A DNA stretch of 51,383 nucleotides from Rhodovulum sp. (GCA_002706605.1 PALT01000035.1:1-51383), one strand, 5' to 3'. Shown: positions 24,524 through 33,768, counted from the first letter of the stretch. Notes: generated by a model not told the origin, from the letters alone. Program-made: numbers and translations.

Positions 24524-26649
24524 TCTGACCTCACAGGTTCACTCGACCCCATCGGCGCGGCGGGTTGCCCCCCGCCCAACGTGGCCACAACTTCGATACG
24601 GCGGTTATCGGGCAGCTCATTCACCGCCAGAACGATCGCGTCACTGCCCCGTCCCGAGACAAACCGCGAGAACGCCCGCCGCAGCAGCGGCGACACGATG
24701 ACAAAGGGTTGACGCCCTTGGGCCGCCATATCCTCACTCACACGCGCCAAGGCCGTCAGCATCGTCTCCGCCAAGCCATTCTCCAGCATCAGCGGCGCAT
24801 CGGGTCCTTGCTGCTGACGTGATCTAAGCAAGAGCTGTTCCAACTCCGGCTCCAGCGTCACCAAAGGCAGCGGCTGGTTCAGCGGGACCAACTGCTGGAT
24901 CAGCAGCGCGGCCAGTTGCGGGCGCAGGGACTCGGCCATTTCCGCAGGCGCCATGTTGCGCCCCGCCAGTTCCGACAGACCCTCCAGAATGCGGCGCATA
25001 TCGCCAATCGGAATGCGGTCGGCCAACAGATGACGCAGAACGGCGGTCAGGCTGTGCAGCGGCACCAGTTTCGGCACCACCGCGTCGACCAAGGTCGGGC
25101 TGACCTTTTCCAGACGGCTCAGCAACACTTGCACATCATCGGGGCCCAGCAACTGGGACGCGTGTTTGTAGAGCATCTGGCTGAGATGCGTGGCGATCAC
25201 GGATTCCGGTTCGACCACCACATGATCGTCGGCTTCGGCCTCGGCCTGCTGGTGCGGCTGGATCCAGACCGCATCAATCCCGAACGAGGGGTCTTTGACG
25301 TCAACGCCTTTGAGCTTCATCTTGGACAACCCACCCGGCAGGGCCAGCTTGCGGTCGGGATAGCACGTATCCTCGGCCACGATCGTCTGGCCGATGCGAA
25401 TGCGGTATTGGTTCGACCCCATCGTCAGGTCATCGCGGATCCGCACCCCCGGCACGACAAAGCCCATGGCCTGACTGACCTCACGCCGGATCGAGGTGAT
25501 ACGACTGACCAGCGGACCGCCATTGCCGTCCTCGATCATGGAAATCAGGCCATAGCCAATCTGGATCGAGATCGGCGAATAATCCGTGACCTCATCTGCG
25601 GTGATTGTGCCGGGTGCATTGGTCGTGGGGACCTCACCCATCTCGACCGTGGCGTCGTCCTCTTCGGTGCGCGCGCCATCGGCGCGGTGGGCCAGAAACG
25701 CCGCCCCGCCCGCCGCCAAGGCCGCCACGATGAACAGCATGTTCGGCATCCCTGGCACCAGACCAAGGATCATCATCACAGCCGCCACCGGCACCCATGC
25801 ACGCGACAGGTTCACCTGTTTGCCGATATGGGTCGCCATGTCGTTTGTGGACGACACCCGCGTCACGATGATCGCGGTCGCAATCGACAGCAACAGCGAC
25901 GGGATTTGCGCCACAAGGCCATCGCCCACGGACAACAGGACATAGGCCTGCGAGGCGTCGATCAGGGCCATGCCGTGCTGGCTTGCGCCGATGATGATGC
26001 CGCCCACGATGTTGATCACAAGGATCAGAATACCGGCCACCGCGTCGCCTTTGACGAACTTGGATGCGCCGTCCATCGCGCCGTAGAAATCGGCCTCTTC
26101 GGCGACATCGGCGCGGCGCGCCTTGGCCTCGTCTTGGGACAGGATACCGGCGTTCAGATCGGCGTCGATGGCCATCTGCTTGCCCGGCATTGCGTCCAGC
26201 GTGAAACGCGCCGACACCTCGGACACGCGGCCCGCGCCCTTGGTGATCACCACAAGGTTGATGATGACCAGAATGGCAAAGACGAAAATCCCGACCGCAA
26301 AATTGCCCGCGATTACGAACTCGCCGAATGCTTCAATCACGCGCCCCGCCGCGCCTGACCCCGTGTGCCCCTCGGACAGAACGATCCGGGTCGAAGCCAC
26401 GTTCAACGCCAGACGCAGAACGGTCGCGATCAACAAGAGGCTGGGAAAGCTCGAAAAATCCAGAGGGCGATAGGTGTGCATCGCAACCATCAGGATAAGA
26501 AGCGACAGCAGGATATTGAAAACAAAGAACATATCCAACAGGAACACCGGCAGTGGCAGCACCATCATCGCCACCACAGCCAAGATCCCGAACGGCAGGA
26601 ACATGCCGCCCAAACGCTCTACCGGACGCATGATCGACAGATCAGCCAT
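24520..26649 (-). CDS. flhA: Flagellar type III export protein FlhA
   Basis: A 709-residue inner-membrane export-gate protein. About eight transmembrane segments lie in residues 1-330, including the conserved FHIPEP-type region (FPSLLLIATVLRLALNVASTR) and the cytoplasmic loop with KGAGRVSEVSARFTLDAMPGK. The C-terminal half is the cytoplasmic ring domain that docks chaperone-substrate complexes. It is the first gene of flhA-flhF-fliA, 90-100 bp downstream of a consensus sigma-54 promoter (26751-26765, minus strand). Confidence 0.97.
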   Translation of the reverse strand: MADLSIMRPVERLGGMFLPFGILAVVAMMVLPLPVFLLDMFFVFNILLSLLILMVAMHTYRPLDFSSFPSLLLIATVLRLALNVASTRIVLSEGHTGSGAAGRVIEAFGEFVIAGNFAVGIFVFAILVIINLVVITKGAGRVSEVSARFTLDAMPGKQMAIDADLNAGILSQDEAKARRADVAEEADFYGAMDGASKFVKGDAVAGILILVINIVGGIIIGASQHGMALIDASQAYVLLSVGDGLVAQIPSLLLSIATAIIVTRVSSTNDMATHIGKQVNLSRAWVPVAAVMMILGLVPGMPNMLFIVAALAAGGAAFLAHRADGARTEEDDATVEMGEVPTTNAPGTITADEVTDYSPISIQIGYGLISMIEDGNGGPLVSRITSIRREVSQAMGFVVPGVRIRDDLTMGSNQYRIRIGQTIVAEDTCYPDRKLALPGGLSKMKLKGVDVKDPSFGIDAVWIQPHQQAEAEADDHVVVEPESVIATHLSQMLYKHASQLLGPDDVQVLLSRLEKVSPTLVDAVVPKLVPLHSLTAVLRHLLADRIPIGDMRRILEGLSELAGRNMAPAEMAESLRPQLAALLIQQLVPLNQPLPLVTLEPELEQLLLRSRQQQGPDAPLMLENGLAETMLTALARVSEDMAAQGRQPFVIVSPLLRRAFSRFVSGRGSDAIVLAVNELPDNRRIEVVATLGGGQPAAPMGSSEPVRSE

Positions 26650-26750
26650 GCGCGTATCCTTTGGCGTTTTGGGTCAGTTGGGCCAAGCGGTGCTCGGTCA
26701 TGTGGGGTCTCCTGCTGGGCCGCGGGGCGGCGTCGGTTCCCCTGTTATTT

Positions 26751-26765
26751 GCAAGAGCCGTGCCA
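26751..26765 (-). promoter_or_regulatory. Sigma-54 promoter of flhA-flhF-fliA
   Basis: On the minus strand the site reads TGGCAC-GGCTC-TTGC, a full match to the -24/-12 consensus with the standard 5-bp spacer. Transcription should start near 26739, leaving a leader of about 90 nt before flhA. An activator of the FleQ/FleT type is expected. Confidence 0.85.
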
Positions 26766-26825
26766 CCTGAGACGGCGATGATCCCTACGCGCGCGCGAGG
26801 CCTGTCAGGACGGGTTTCGCATCGG

Positions 26826-26840
26826 TCTGGCACGGGGTTT
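26826..26840 (+). promoter_or_regulatory. Sigma-54 promoter of flgP-flgT-flgA
   Basis: On the plus strand the site reads TGGCAC-GGGGT-TTGC, a full consensus match. It lies 60 bp from the oppositely directed flhA promoter and about 45 bp before the flgP start. One set of enhancer-bound activators could serve both. Confidence 0.85.
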
Positions 26841-26884
26841 GCAGACCTTGGCGAAACGACGCGATCTGTTGATAGGAGAAAAAG

Positions 26885-27436
26885 ATGCGCCGCCCCGCCT
26901 TTCCCATGCGCCTTGGCCTGATTGGCCTGACGCTTCCGCTGTCGGCCTGTTTGTGGTCCGGCTCGTCGCACACCACCGCGATGGAGGCCGTCCCGATGGA
27001 CGCCAGCGCCAGCACCGAAATGCTGGCCCAGACCAAGGACAATCTGGACGCCCTGACCCCGCCGGCGCCCACGCCTGCTAAAATGATGATGGTGACCGAG
27101 GTGACCCCGACGATCAAAGGTCTGGGCTATAGTCAGGTCAGCACCCAACCAGGCAAAAGCCTGAACGAAAAGCGTCTGATGGCGATCCGCGCCGCGCGCC
27201 TTGAGGCGATGCGCGATCTGACCGAACAGGTGCATGGCATTCGACTGACCTCACAGACCTCGATCCGCGATATGGTCCTGCGCTCGGACACCCTGAACGG
27301 GGTGGTGTCGGGTGAAATCCGTGGCGCACGCACCGTGCGCATCACCCCCAAGGACAGCGATACGTTCGAGGTGGTTCTGGAACTGGATCAATCGACAATC
27401 GGCTATATCGTGAAATCAGCCAAAGGTCATATGTAA
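26885..27436 (+). CDS. flgP: FlgP-like outer-membrane lipoprotein (LPP20 family)
   Basis: A 183-residue lipoprotein with signal peptide and lipobox LSAC, C22 being the lipidated residue. The C-terminal half has the LPP20/FlgP pattern (GKSLNEKRLMAIRAARLEAMRDLTEQVHGI...). In Vibrio and Campylobacter, FlgP forms a ring or disk around the LP ring at the outer membrane. Here it is followed 2 bp later by flgT and driven from a sigma-54 promoter. The assignment comes from the family and the flgT-flgA context. Confidence 0.85.
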   Translation: MRRPAFPMRLGLIGLTLPLSACLWSGSSHTTAMEAVPMDASASTEMLAQTKDNLDALTPPAPTPAKMMMVTEVTPTIKGLGYSQVSTQPGKSLNEKRLMAIRAARLEAMRDLTEQVHGIRLTSQTSIRDMVLRSDTLNGVVSGEIRGARTVRITPKDSDTFEVVLELDQSTIGYIVKSAKGHM

Positions 27437-27438
27437 CA

Positions 27439-28524
27439 ATGATTTGGCGCGCGATCCTCATCCTAATTGTCAGCTTTGCAAGCCCCGCTTGGGCCGCGAC
27501 AACCGAAACCCAATGGGTTGAGGCCGTCGGCTATGGCACCATCGAAAACGGCGTCTCCAGCGACAGCGCACGGCGCAGCGCGCTGGCCGAGGCGTTGATC
27601 TCGGCGGCCATTTCGGGCGGCGCGAAATTGCAGGGTTATACAGCGATGGATAAGGGGCGGATCGTGGCCGATTTGAACCTGTTGCGCCCCACCGGATCGG
27701 TGCAACAACACCGCGTCGTCGAACAAAGCCTCAGCGGCAATGTCTGGCGCGTTAAAATCCACGCCCTCGTCGGCGTCATGCCGCCCGAAAGCTGTATCGG
27801 GCGCCGCCGTCTGGACGTGATCGCCTATGCGCCGCGCTATGACCTGACGCCCTATGCGCCCGCGTGGGTTGGCCCCATGGCGCAGGACCTGTTTAACGAA
27901 TTTCTGGACCGGATTGAGCGTCACCGCGCCACCGACCTGACCCGCGCCACATCGCGCGCCTATCACCACCGTCCGCGCGGGGATCGGGCGATGTATGACT
28001 ATGCCACCCTGACCCGAGGCGGCATTCCCGACACGGGGGGCGAGCACGCCTTCACCGCCGAGATCAGCGCGAATATGCTGGCCGGTGACCGGATCGAGAT
28101 GACCTATCGCCTGACCTTTATCGCGCCCGACGGCAACCCCGCCGAACGCGTCCTGCGCACCGAGGCCGACCTGCCGGGACAATCGGCGTTTTCGGCCCTG
28201 ACGGGATCGAACCGGACCAAGGTCATGCGCAGCCTGATCGCCGATGTGGGCCCCGCTTTGACGTCGATGGTGGACGGGCTGTCCTGCCTGCCCCCGACCA
28301 GTCGCGCGATTTATGCCGATGGCGTGTTGCAGGTCCCGATCGGGCGCAAGCACGGTCTGAAACGCAATGCGCTGGCCTTTACCGGCGACCCGAACGACCC
28401 GTTCGCGGTGCTGGAGATCGTCAAGCTCAGCAATACCATGACCACGCTGAAACCGCTGGACGCCAGCCGCAGCGCGGCAAGCTTTGCGGGCGAAGACATC
28501 TATTTCTTTGAGGCCGATCTGTGA
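27439..28524 (+). CDS. flgT: FlgT-like flagellar H-ring protein
   Basis: A 361-residue secreted protein. A signal peptide (residues 1-19, ending PAWA) is followed by the FlgT N-terminal domain (VEAVGYGTIENGVSSDSARRSALAEAL...), a middle domain and a C-terminal SH3-like domain. FlgT forms the H ring in Vibrio, where it recruits T-ring proteins. A FlgT relative is needed for flagellar rotation in R. sphaeroides. It overlaps flgA, whose GTG start lies within the TGA stop region. Confidence 0.87.
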   Translation: MIWRAILILIVSFASPAWAATTETQWVEAVGYGTIENGVSSDSARRSALAEALISAAISGGAKLQGYTAMDKGRIVADLNLLRPTGSVQQHRVVEQSLSGNVWRVKIHALVGVMPPESCIGRRRLDVIAYAPRYDLTPYAPAWVGPMAQDLFNEFLDRIERHRATDLTRATSRAYHHRPRGDRAMYDYATLTRGGIPDTGGEHAFTAEISANMLAGDRIEMTYRLTFIAPDGNPAERVLRTEADLPGQSAFSALTGSNRTKVMRSLIADVGPALTSMVDGLSCLPPTSRAIYADGVLQVPIGRKHGLKRNALAFTGDPNDPFAVLEIVKLSNTMTTLKPLDASRSAASFAGEDIYFFEADL

Positions 28525-29234
28525 TCCGCGGGGCCCTCATATCGGCCCTGTGCCTGTGGCCCGTACCCGCCCTTGCCACAGTGGATGCATCTGACGGCCT
28601 AAGCCCCTTTGAAATCGAGGAAATAGTGATTTCCGCGATGACCGAGGCAGGCGTCTCAGGCACACCGGAATTGCCTAACGCGCGGTCCTTTCCGGCGTGC
28701 AGCACCCTGCCGTCTGTGACCCCGCGTGCGGGGGATTGGAACACGCTGTCGCTGCGCTGCGCCACGCCGTTCTGGACCCGCGCGATCCGCACCAACGCAA
28801 ACGCGTCACCCGCCCGCCCCACGGCCCCGCCCGAGGTCACCGACGGCACACCGGTCGTCACCCTGACCCAGAGCCTGTCCAAGGGCACGGTGATCGAACC
28901 GCGCCACCTGACGCTGGCCCCTGCGGGCGATGTGATTGGCCAAACGGTGTTCGTCGATCCCGCCCGCGTGATTGGGCGCCGCCTCAGCGTGAACCTTGGC
29001 CGTGGTCGCCCCGTTCAGGCGCGGCATTTGGACATTCAACATCTCATCGAAAAAGGACATCCCGTGGCTATAACTTTTCAGAATTCGGTCGTTGAAGTAG
29101 CGATGCCTGGAAAAGCGCTGGAGAGCGGACAAAGAGGAGACTTGATCCAAGTTCGCAATACCGCCAGCGGGCGCATCCTTCGGGGACGTGTTGTGGAGCG
29201 CAACAAAATCGTCGTCGAAGCTAAAATGAACTGA
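28521..29234 (+). CDS. flgA: Flagellar P-ring assembly chaperone FlgA
   Basis: A 237-residue periplasmic protein with signal peptide (LCLWPVPALA). The C-terminal SAF domain (VVTLTQSLSKGTVIEPRHLTLAPAGDV...) and the terminal barrel (GQRGDLIQVRNTASGRILRGRVV) are typical of FlgA, which helps FlgI assemble into the P ring. The GTG start is coupled to the flgT stop. GC and codon use shift mildly toward AT in the last 70 codons, without loss of frame. Confidence 0.93.
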   Translation: MIRGALISALCLWPVPALATVDASDGLSPFEIEEIVISAMTEAGVSGTPELPNARSFPACSTLPSVTPRAGDWNTLSLRCATPFWTRAIRTNANASPARPTAPPEVTDGTPVVTLTQSLSKGTVIEPRHLTLAPAGDVIGQTVFVDPARVIGRRLSVNLGRGRPVQARHLDIQHLIEKGHPVAITFQNSVVEVAMPGKALESGQRGDLIQVRNTASGRILRGRVVERNKIVVEAKMN

Positions 29235-29271
29235 AAAATGGCCGTTCGCGTAAACAAATCAGGAGAGCGCC

Positions 29272-29583
29272 ATGGTTGATTCCGTGTCCAACCCCGGCAA
29301 CCGGGTCCGACTTCACAAGGTTGGAACGGATGCCACAAACACCGCTGGTAAAGGGGCCCAAGGGTCCGGCAATGTTGCGGGCACCAGCCCGACAGCAGCC
29401 ACAGACGATGTGTCCCTCAGCCAGACCGCCCAGACTCTGCCGTCGGGGCTTGATGTCGGGCCGCCGTTCGATCTTGAACTGGTCAGCCGGATCAAAAAGG
29501 AAATCGCCGAAGGGCGGTATCCGATCGATTACGAACGCATCACCGATAGCCTGTTCGAGAGCTATCGCGACATCGTCAACTAA
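29272..29583 (+). CDS. flgM: Anti-sigma-28 factor FlgM
   Basis: 103 residues. The N-terminal two thirds is low-complexity and probably disordered. The C-terminal 35 residues (SRIKKEIAEGRYPIDYERITDSLFESY) carry the FlgM signature that binds FliA. It is secreted once the hook is complete, which frees sigma-28. A strong AGGAGAG site lies just before the ATG. Confidence 0.92.
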   Translation: MVDSVSNPGNRVRLHKVGTDATNTAGKGAQGSGNVAGTSPTAATDDVSLSQTAQTLPSGLDVGPPFDLELVSRIKKEIAEGRYPIDYERITDSLFESYRDIVN

Positions 29584-29599
29584 AGGACTGGCTGCCAAG

Positions 29600-29959
29600 A
29601 TGGACCCGATTTACGTCTTTACCGTGGCCGGTCTGGCCGCCGCCGTGACCAGCCTGTGCAGCATCACCCCTGCCGTGATGATCATGCGTCGCATGCAAAC
29701 GCGCAGCAAAACCTTGGACGCGCAGATCAAGCGTCTGCAAGACACCATTGAACAACAGGATCAGCGCCTGCGCCGTTTGGACGATCTGGCCGCCGATCTG
29801 GTGCATATCCGTGCCGATATCGACTGGATGGCCAGCGAACAGATCGTCGACCGCGCTGTGGCGATGGTCCGCTCGGGCGCAGGTGCCGAAGATATTTCCA
29901 CGGAAACGGGCGTCACGCTGGACGAAGCGCGCGCCCTTCAGAAACTACGCCGCCACTAA
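29600..29959 (+). CDS. Small membrane-anchored coiled-coil protein (DUF2802-like)
   Basis: 119 residues from the ATG at 29600, 16 bp after flgM and preceded by AAAGGA. One N-terminal transmembrane helix (about 5-28) is followed by a coiled coil (about 35-70) and a C-terminal helix-turn-helix-like ISTETGVTLDEARALQKL. The topology and C-terminus resemble DUF2802 proteins that accompany polar flagellar and chemotaxis genes in other bacteria. The function is unknown. Confidence 0.75.
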   Translation: MDPIYVFTVAGLAAAVTSLCSITPAVMIMRRMQTRSKTLDAQIKRLQDTIEQQDQRLRRLDDLAADLVHIRADIDWMASEQIVDRAVAMVRSGAGAEDISTETGVTLDEARALQKLRRH

Positions 29960-29973
29960 GATCGCTTTTGCGA

Positions 29974-30633
29974 TCAGCGGCTTGCGCGCGTGGCACAGGA
30001 AACCCCCTCGTCCTGACCGTCACGCGCGCACCAGTTATCAAACAGTTTGGCGGCCATATCCTGTGCCTCTTGGCGGTCCTCGACCCCCATCTCTAGGGTC
30101 AGCGCATCGCGCAGCAGGCCCGCGTGCTCCACATTCACCGCCGCCGCAACCGTCATCCACGCCAGCGCGCCAATCTGATCGGGTTCCGGACGGACCTCGT
30201 TTTTCACGCGCCCAAGGGCCAGCATGGACGCCGCATCGCCGTCCTGAATGCGCAGCATCAGGTCCTTTTCCAACTTGGTCGCGACCAGTTCCATGGTGTC
30301 CTCGGCGGTTTCAAGCTCGAGCAACTGAACCAGTCCGACGGACTGTTTCACGCCGCTCAAACGCGCGCGCCACGCCCAATAGAGGGCCTCACGGTCGTTG
30401 CGCGGCACGCCTTCGCCCTTGACCAACAGGATGGCCAGATTGTGCTGGGCCTCGGGGTTGCCATCGGCCGCCAGATCGCGAAAGGCGCTGACCGCGATGA
30501 TCTTGTTGCCCGCCTTATAGGCCGCGACGGCCTCGGCGAATTGGGCGTCGTTGTGGGCCGCCGCCAAGGCACCCCCTGCCATCCAAGCCGCCACGAGGGT
30601 CAGCCCGATGCGTGTCGTCAATGTCTTGTGCAT
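29974..30633 (-). CDS. Secreted Sel1-repeat protein
   Basis: A 219-residue protein with a signal peptide (cleavage near AAWMAGGALA-AAH). At least one clear Sel1/TPR-like repeat is present (GNPEAQHNLAILLVKGEGVPRNDREALYWAWRA). Two cysteines near the C-terminus could form a disulfide. Vibrio T-ring protein MotX is also a periplasmic Sel1-repeat protein of similar length. A motor role is therefore possible given FlgT and FlgP next door, but no specific MotX signature was seen. It is 1 bp from the next gene's stop, so the two are co-transcribed. Confidence 0.75.
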   Translation of the reverse strand: MHKTLTTRIGLTLVAAWMAGGALAAAHNDAQFAEAVAAYKAGNKIIAVSAFRDLAADGNPEAQHNLAILLVKGEGVPRNDREALYWAWRARLSGVKQSVGLVQLLELETAEDTMELVATKLEKDLMLRIQDGDAASMLALGRVKNEVRPEPDQIGALAWMTVAAAVNVEHAGLLRDALTLEMGVEDRQEAQDMAAKLFDNWCARDGQDEGVSCATRASR

Positions 30634-30634
30634 G

Positions 30635-31060
30635 TTATCGTCCCGCCATCATAGTCAGTTGCAGGTATAACAACCGTGTCCGGCGGCCGGTTTTGCCGCG
30701 TTCATAGACCACCACGCGCGGACGCATGGTTTCGGTCGTTTCGATTTCGATGTCGATCGAGTCCGGCAGATGCACGTCGTAATCGCGCAGGGTCTCGACC
30801 GGATCGAGCGTAAAGCGGCCCCGAAACGTCTGATCGATCCACGCGCGCGCCAAAGCTCGACCAAGGATGTCTGGCAAATACCGTTCCACTTGGGGCCGGT
30901 TGCGCAAATAGACCTCGGCATCGACCAGATTCATGGTCTGATCGGGGGCGTCATCGTCCAGAATCTCGGCACGGGGCGCGGACGCGCCGTATTGCCCACG
31001 GTGCGTGATCCGTCGAAGCGCGGGCACCAAGGCCCGGGAAATATTGCGGCGCAAATCCAT
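30635..31060 (-). CDS. Unrecognised conserved-looking protein in the flagellar cluster
   Basis: 141 residues, strongly basic at the N-terminus (MDLRRNISRALVPALRRITHR) and without membrane segments or a signal peptide. The centre is predicted mixed alpha/beta, ending in a positively charged strand pair. No family was recognised. It is upstream of, and tightly linked to, the Sel1-repeat gene and has good codon use, so it is probably a real flagellar-locus gene. Confidence 0.7.
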   Translation of the reverse strand: MDLRRNISRALVPALRRITHRGQYGASAPRAEILDDDAPDQTMNLVDAEVYLRNRPQVERYLPDILGRALARAWIDQTFRGRFTLDPVETLRDYDVHLPDSIDIEIETTETMRPRVVVYERGKTGRRTRLLYLQLTMMAGR

Positions 31061-31134
31061 ACCACCCGTCCAAGTCTGATCCCCCGCCCATTGTGCGGGT
31101 CCTATTCAGAGTAACGGCGCAAGGCCCGTTTACC

Positions 31135-33525
31135 TTAGGAATTGCGGGCGCGGGCCTGTGCGCGGGCCTCGGACATCTCAATCATACGGCGCGTGCTGAG
31201 CAAGATCATCGGCATCCCGTCCAGACGCGACTGCAGACTGTGACGGCGATCCTGAAGCGCGTCGACCTCGACCTGTAACAACCGCTTGGACAGTTCCAGC
31301 GCCCCCAATCCCCGCGCCTTGATCGCGCTGTCATGGGCCAGATCGGCCACAACCGACATCGCCCCGTCGTGCAAGGCGGCGTTGATCCGCGCCAGCGCGG
31401 TTTCGATTTCCAGAATGGTCGCGCTGACCTCGCGCGGATAATCCTCACCCGCGTTGCGGCAATAGGTTTCGAACGCCTCGATGTCCAACAAGGGCTGGGT
31501 CGAGGTGTCTGATTGGCCCGCCGCGTCTTGCCATATGCTTGACGCATGCGCATGCGCTGTGGCCTCGGGACGGTCTCCGACGACCCGCAACTGGTGCTGG
31601 ATCTGGCGCAGGCTGATGGGTTTACTGAGAACCTCATGCATGCCCGCCTCTTGGCATGGGGCCAAAACGTCCTCAACCCGATGCGCAGTCAGACCGACGA
31701 TGCGCGCCGTTTGCGACCGCCCTCCGGCCAGAATACGGCGCGTCGCCTCTAGACCGTTCAGGCGCGGCATTTCCAAATCCATAAAGATCAGATCGAACGC
31801 CTGGGCCTCAGCCGCGGAGAGGGCCGCCAAGCCGTCACGCGCCTCGCTGGCACTGACGCCTTGCAAGTCCAACCAGTGATGCAACAGCGACCGGTTGATA
31901 TCATTGTCATCGGCCACCAGAACGTGCAGCTTCTTTTTCGGCCCACTTGCAGGGGCGCCGACAATTGTGTCGGCAATCGTGTCGCTGACATCGGGGTCGG
32001 GTCCAAGCAAGGCAAACCCCACCTTGACGCGGAAGGTCGTCCCCGCCCCCACGCGAGAGCGCACATCGACCGTCCCCCCCAGAATATTGACCGAGCGTTT
32101 GACGATATTCAGGCCCAAGCCTGTACTGCTGTGCAATTTGTCGACCGCCAAACTACCGGTTTCAAAGGCGGTGAACAGGTCGGCGATTTTGTCCTGCTCA
32201 ATCCCCGGCCCCGTGTCCGACACCGACAGGGTCATGTCTAGCCGGTCCTCTTGCACAGTGCAGCGCACCAACACCGTAACCGTCGAACCAGGGGCGTATT
32301 TCAACGCATTCCCGATCAGGTTTTGCGCGGCCCGTTGCAACAGGTGTTGATGGCCGCGCACAAGGTACTGACCGCCGATATCCGCCTGAAACTGCAGATC
32401 GATCCCTTGGGCCTTGGCCAGCGGCATTTGCGCATTCACCAATTCCCTCAACAGGCGCAGCGGGTTGAAATCCACCGTCGGGATCATGTCCGAACCGACG
32501 TTTTCCATCCGCACCAATTCCAAGAGGTTGTTCACCTCCTCTAACGCCTCATTCGCATTCAGACGCAGACCCGCGACCAGCTTGGCCAGATCAGCGGGGG
32601 AAATGCCCCCGCCCTCAATCAAATCCGCCGCCGCAATGATTGCGGCCAAGGGGGCGCGCATTTCATGGCTGATGACGCCCAAAGCACGGGTGCGGCGGGC
32701 CTCTTTGTCGCGCAACTCGTCGCGCGCCTGCGTCAAGGCATCCTGACGTTCGGCCATATCGCCAGAGGCCCCGTGCGCATCTTCGCGCAGGACGATCACA
32801 AAGCTGTCCAAGCGGCGAAACGAGACCGCGCTGATCCGGATTTCGGCGGCAATCCCCTGCCCGTCCGGCGTTTCGATGCGCACACCAAACGGTCTACCGG
32901 ACAGGGACTGTAACGCCTCGGTGCGGTTGCCCTCCAGCATCAGGCGCGACGCATTCGCCCCAAGGTCCAGCACACGGTCAAGCGGACGCCCCAACAGCTG
33001 GGCCTCTGTCTGTGAGACCATGGCGGCGAATTGTGGATTGACCGTTTCGATATTGCCCAATTCGTCCAGAACGGCCATGCCGTCCTCAACCGCATCAAAC
33101 ATCATGCGCAGGCGACGTTCATTCCGACGCGAGCGCAGCAGATCGGCATTCAGCACCTCGACACGCTCACGCATGCGGCGGAACTTGCCCTCCATATCCT
33201 CGACATCCAACCAGATCGCATAAAGCCCCTCAGGCGCGGCCTTTTCCAAATAGGACACGCCGCACAGAACCTCGCGCGGGGCACCGGCGTCATCGACAAA
33301 GGTCAGAACCGCCCGCATGGTGTCACCGATCTCGCGGGTTTGCTGAAGCAGCAACCGGCTTTCAGACGTATTCAGGGTCTCCGCAACCGCAGCCGCAGAG
33401 ATGTCCAAAGCCTTGGCCTTGGAGTTCTCGAAGACGATACACAGGTTACCGTCCAGCAGGAAAACCGGAAAACGGCTTAGCTCGACAATTTCCTGCATGA
33501 GGTTGTTTTCGTCGCCACGTGACAT
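31135..33525 (-). CDS. Hybrid histidine kinase, soluble (PAS-PAS-HisKA-HATPase-REC-Hpt)
   Basis: 796 residues from the ATG at 33525; a 25-residue extension upstream looks non-coding. There are no transmembrane segments, so it senses a cytoplasmic cue. PAS-like domains cover about 10-110 and 140-245. HisKA follows with H287 in SHEMRAPL, an HATPase with GPGIEQDKIADLF and GLGLNIVKRSV, a receiver with phospho-Asp in FMDLEMPRLNG, and a C-terminal Hpt with its His in LAHDSAIKARGLGA. Its layout parallels the kinase at 18050, which it resembles without the membrane part. It lies inside the flagellar cluster, so control of motility is plausible. The partner is not identified. Confidence 0.9.
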   Translation of the reverse strand: MSRGDENNLMQEIVELSRFPVFLLDGNLCIVFENSKAKALDISAAAVAETLNTSESRLLLQQTREIGDTMRAVLTFVDDAGAPREVLCGVSYLEKAAPEGLYAIWLDVEDMEGKFRRMRERVEVLNADLLRSRRNERRLRMMFDAVEDGMAVLDELGNIETVNPQFAAMVSQTEAQLLGRPLDRVLDLGANASRLMLEGNRTEALQSLSGRPFGVRIETPDGQGIAAEIRISAVSFRRLDSFVIVLREDAHGASGDMAERQDALTQARDELRDKEARRTRALGVISHEMRAPLAAIIAAADLIEGGGISPADLAKLVAGLRLNANEALEEVNNLLELVRMENVGSDMIPTVDFNPLRLLRELVNAQMPLAKAQGIDLQFQADIGGQYLVRGHQHLLQRAAQNLIGNALKYAPGSTVTVLVRCTVQEDRLDMTLSVSDTGPGIEQDKIADLFTAFETGSLAVDKLHSSTGLGLNIVKRSVNILGGTVDVRSRVGAGTTFRVKVGFALLGPDPDVSDTIADTIVGAPASGPKKKLHVLVADDNDINRSLLHHWLDLQGVSASEARDGLAALSAAEAQAFDLIFMDLEMPRLNGLEATRRILAGGRSQTARIVGLTAHRVEDVLAPCQEAGMHEVLSKPISLRQIQHQLRVVGDRPEATAHAHASSIWQDAAGQSDTSTQPLLDIEAFETYCRNAGEDYPREVSATILEIETALARINAALHDGAMSVVADLAHDSAIKARGLGALELSKRLLQVEVDALQDRRHSLQSRLDGMPMILLSTRRMIEMSEARAQARARNS

Positions 33526-33591
33526 CACGAACTTTCTAACGCCGTGCCTTGGCGTCGGAGGATCTAGTACAAAGCACAGCGCACTACAGGG

Positions 33592-33627
33592 AAAAAACAC
33601 CCCATGCCGCGATCCAAAACGGCATGG
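33592..33627 (-). terminator. Rho-independent terminator, minus strand
   Basis: A perfect 8-bp stem CCATGCCG/CGGCATGG (33602-33609 and 33620-33627) encloses a 10-nt loop. On the minus strand it is followed, after GGTG, by six T residues (complement of A 33592-33597). It would end leftward transcripts from the fliS operon before the kinase gene. Confidence 0.8.
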
Positions 33628-33685
33628 CCTTTAGGATAAATAGTGTTCTTTAGTTTTAGTCACAAAGCAAGGGTGGAAGGAAGGT

Positions 33686-33716
33686 TTTCACACCTCCACC
33701 TCCCTTTCGTGTGAAA
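33686..33716. repeat. 8-bp inverted repeat upstream of a sigma-54 promoter
   Basis: TTTCACAC (33686-33693) and GTGTGAAA (33709-33716) form a perfect inverted repeat with a 15-bp centre. It lies about 70 bp upstream of the sigma-54 promoter at 33769, in the range of an enhancer (activator) site. It could also be a hairpin, but no T-run follows. Confidence 0.45.
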
Positions 33717-33768
33717 TTTCGCATTATTATTGAGCGCGATCCACACCAACAGCCAAGACCTCGCGCCG

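Noticed and set aside
24916-26358. Open frame antisense to flhA
   Set aside because: Composition is biased (Arg/His/Gln-rich) and it lies fully within a well-supported gene.
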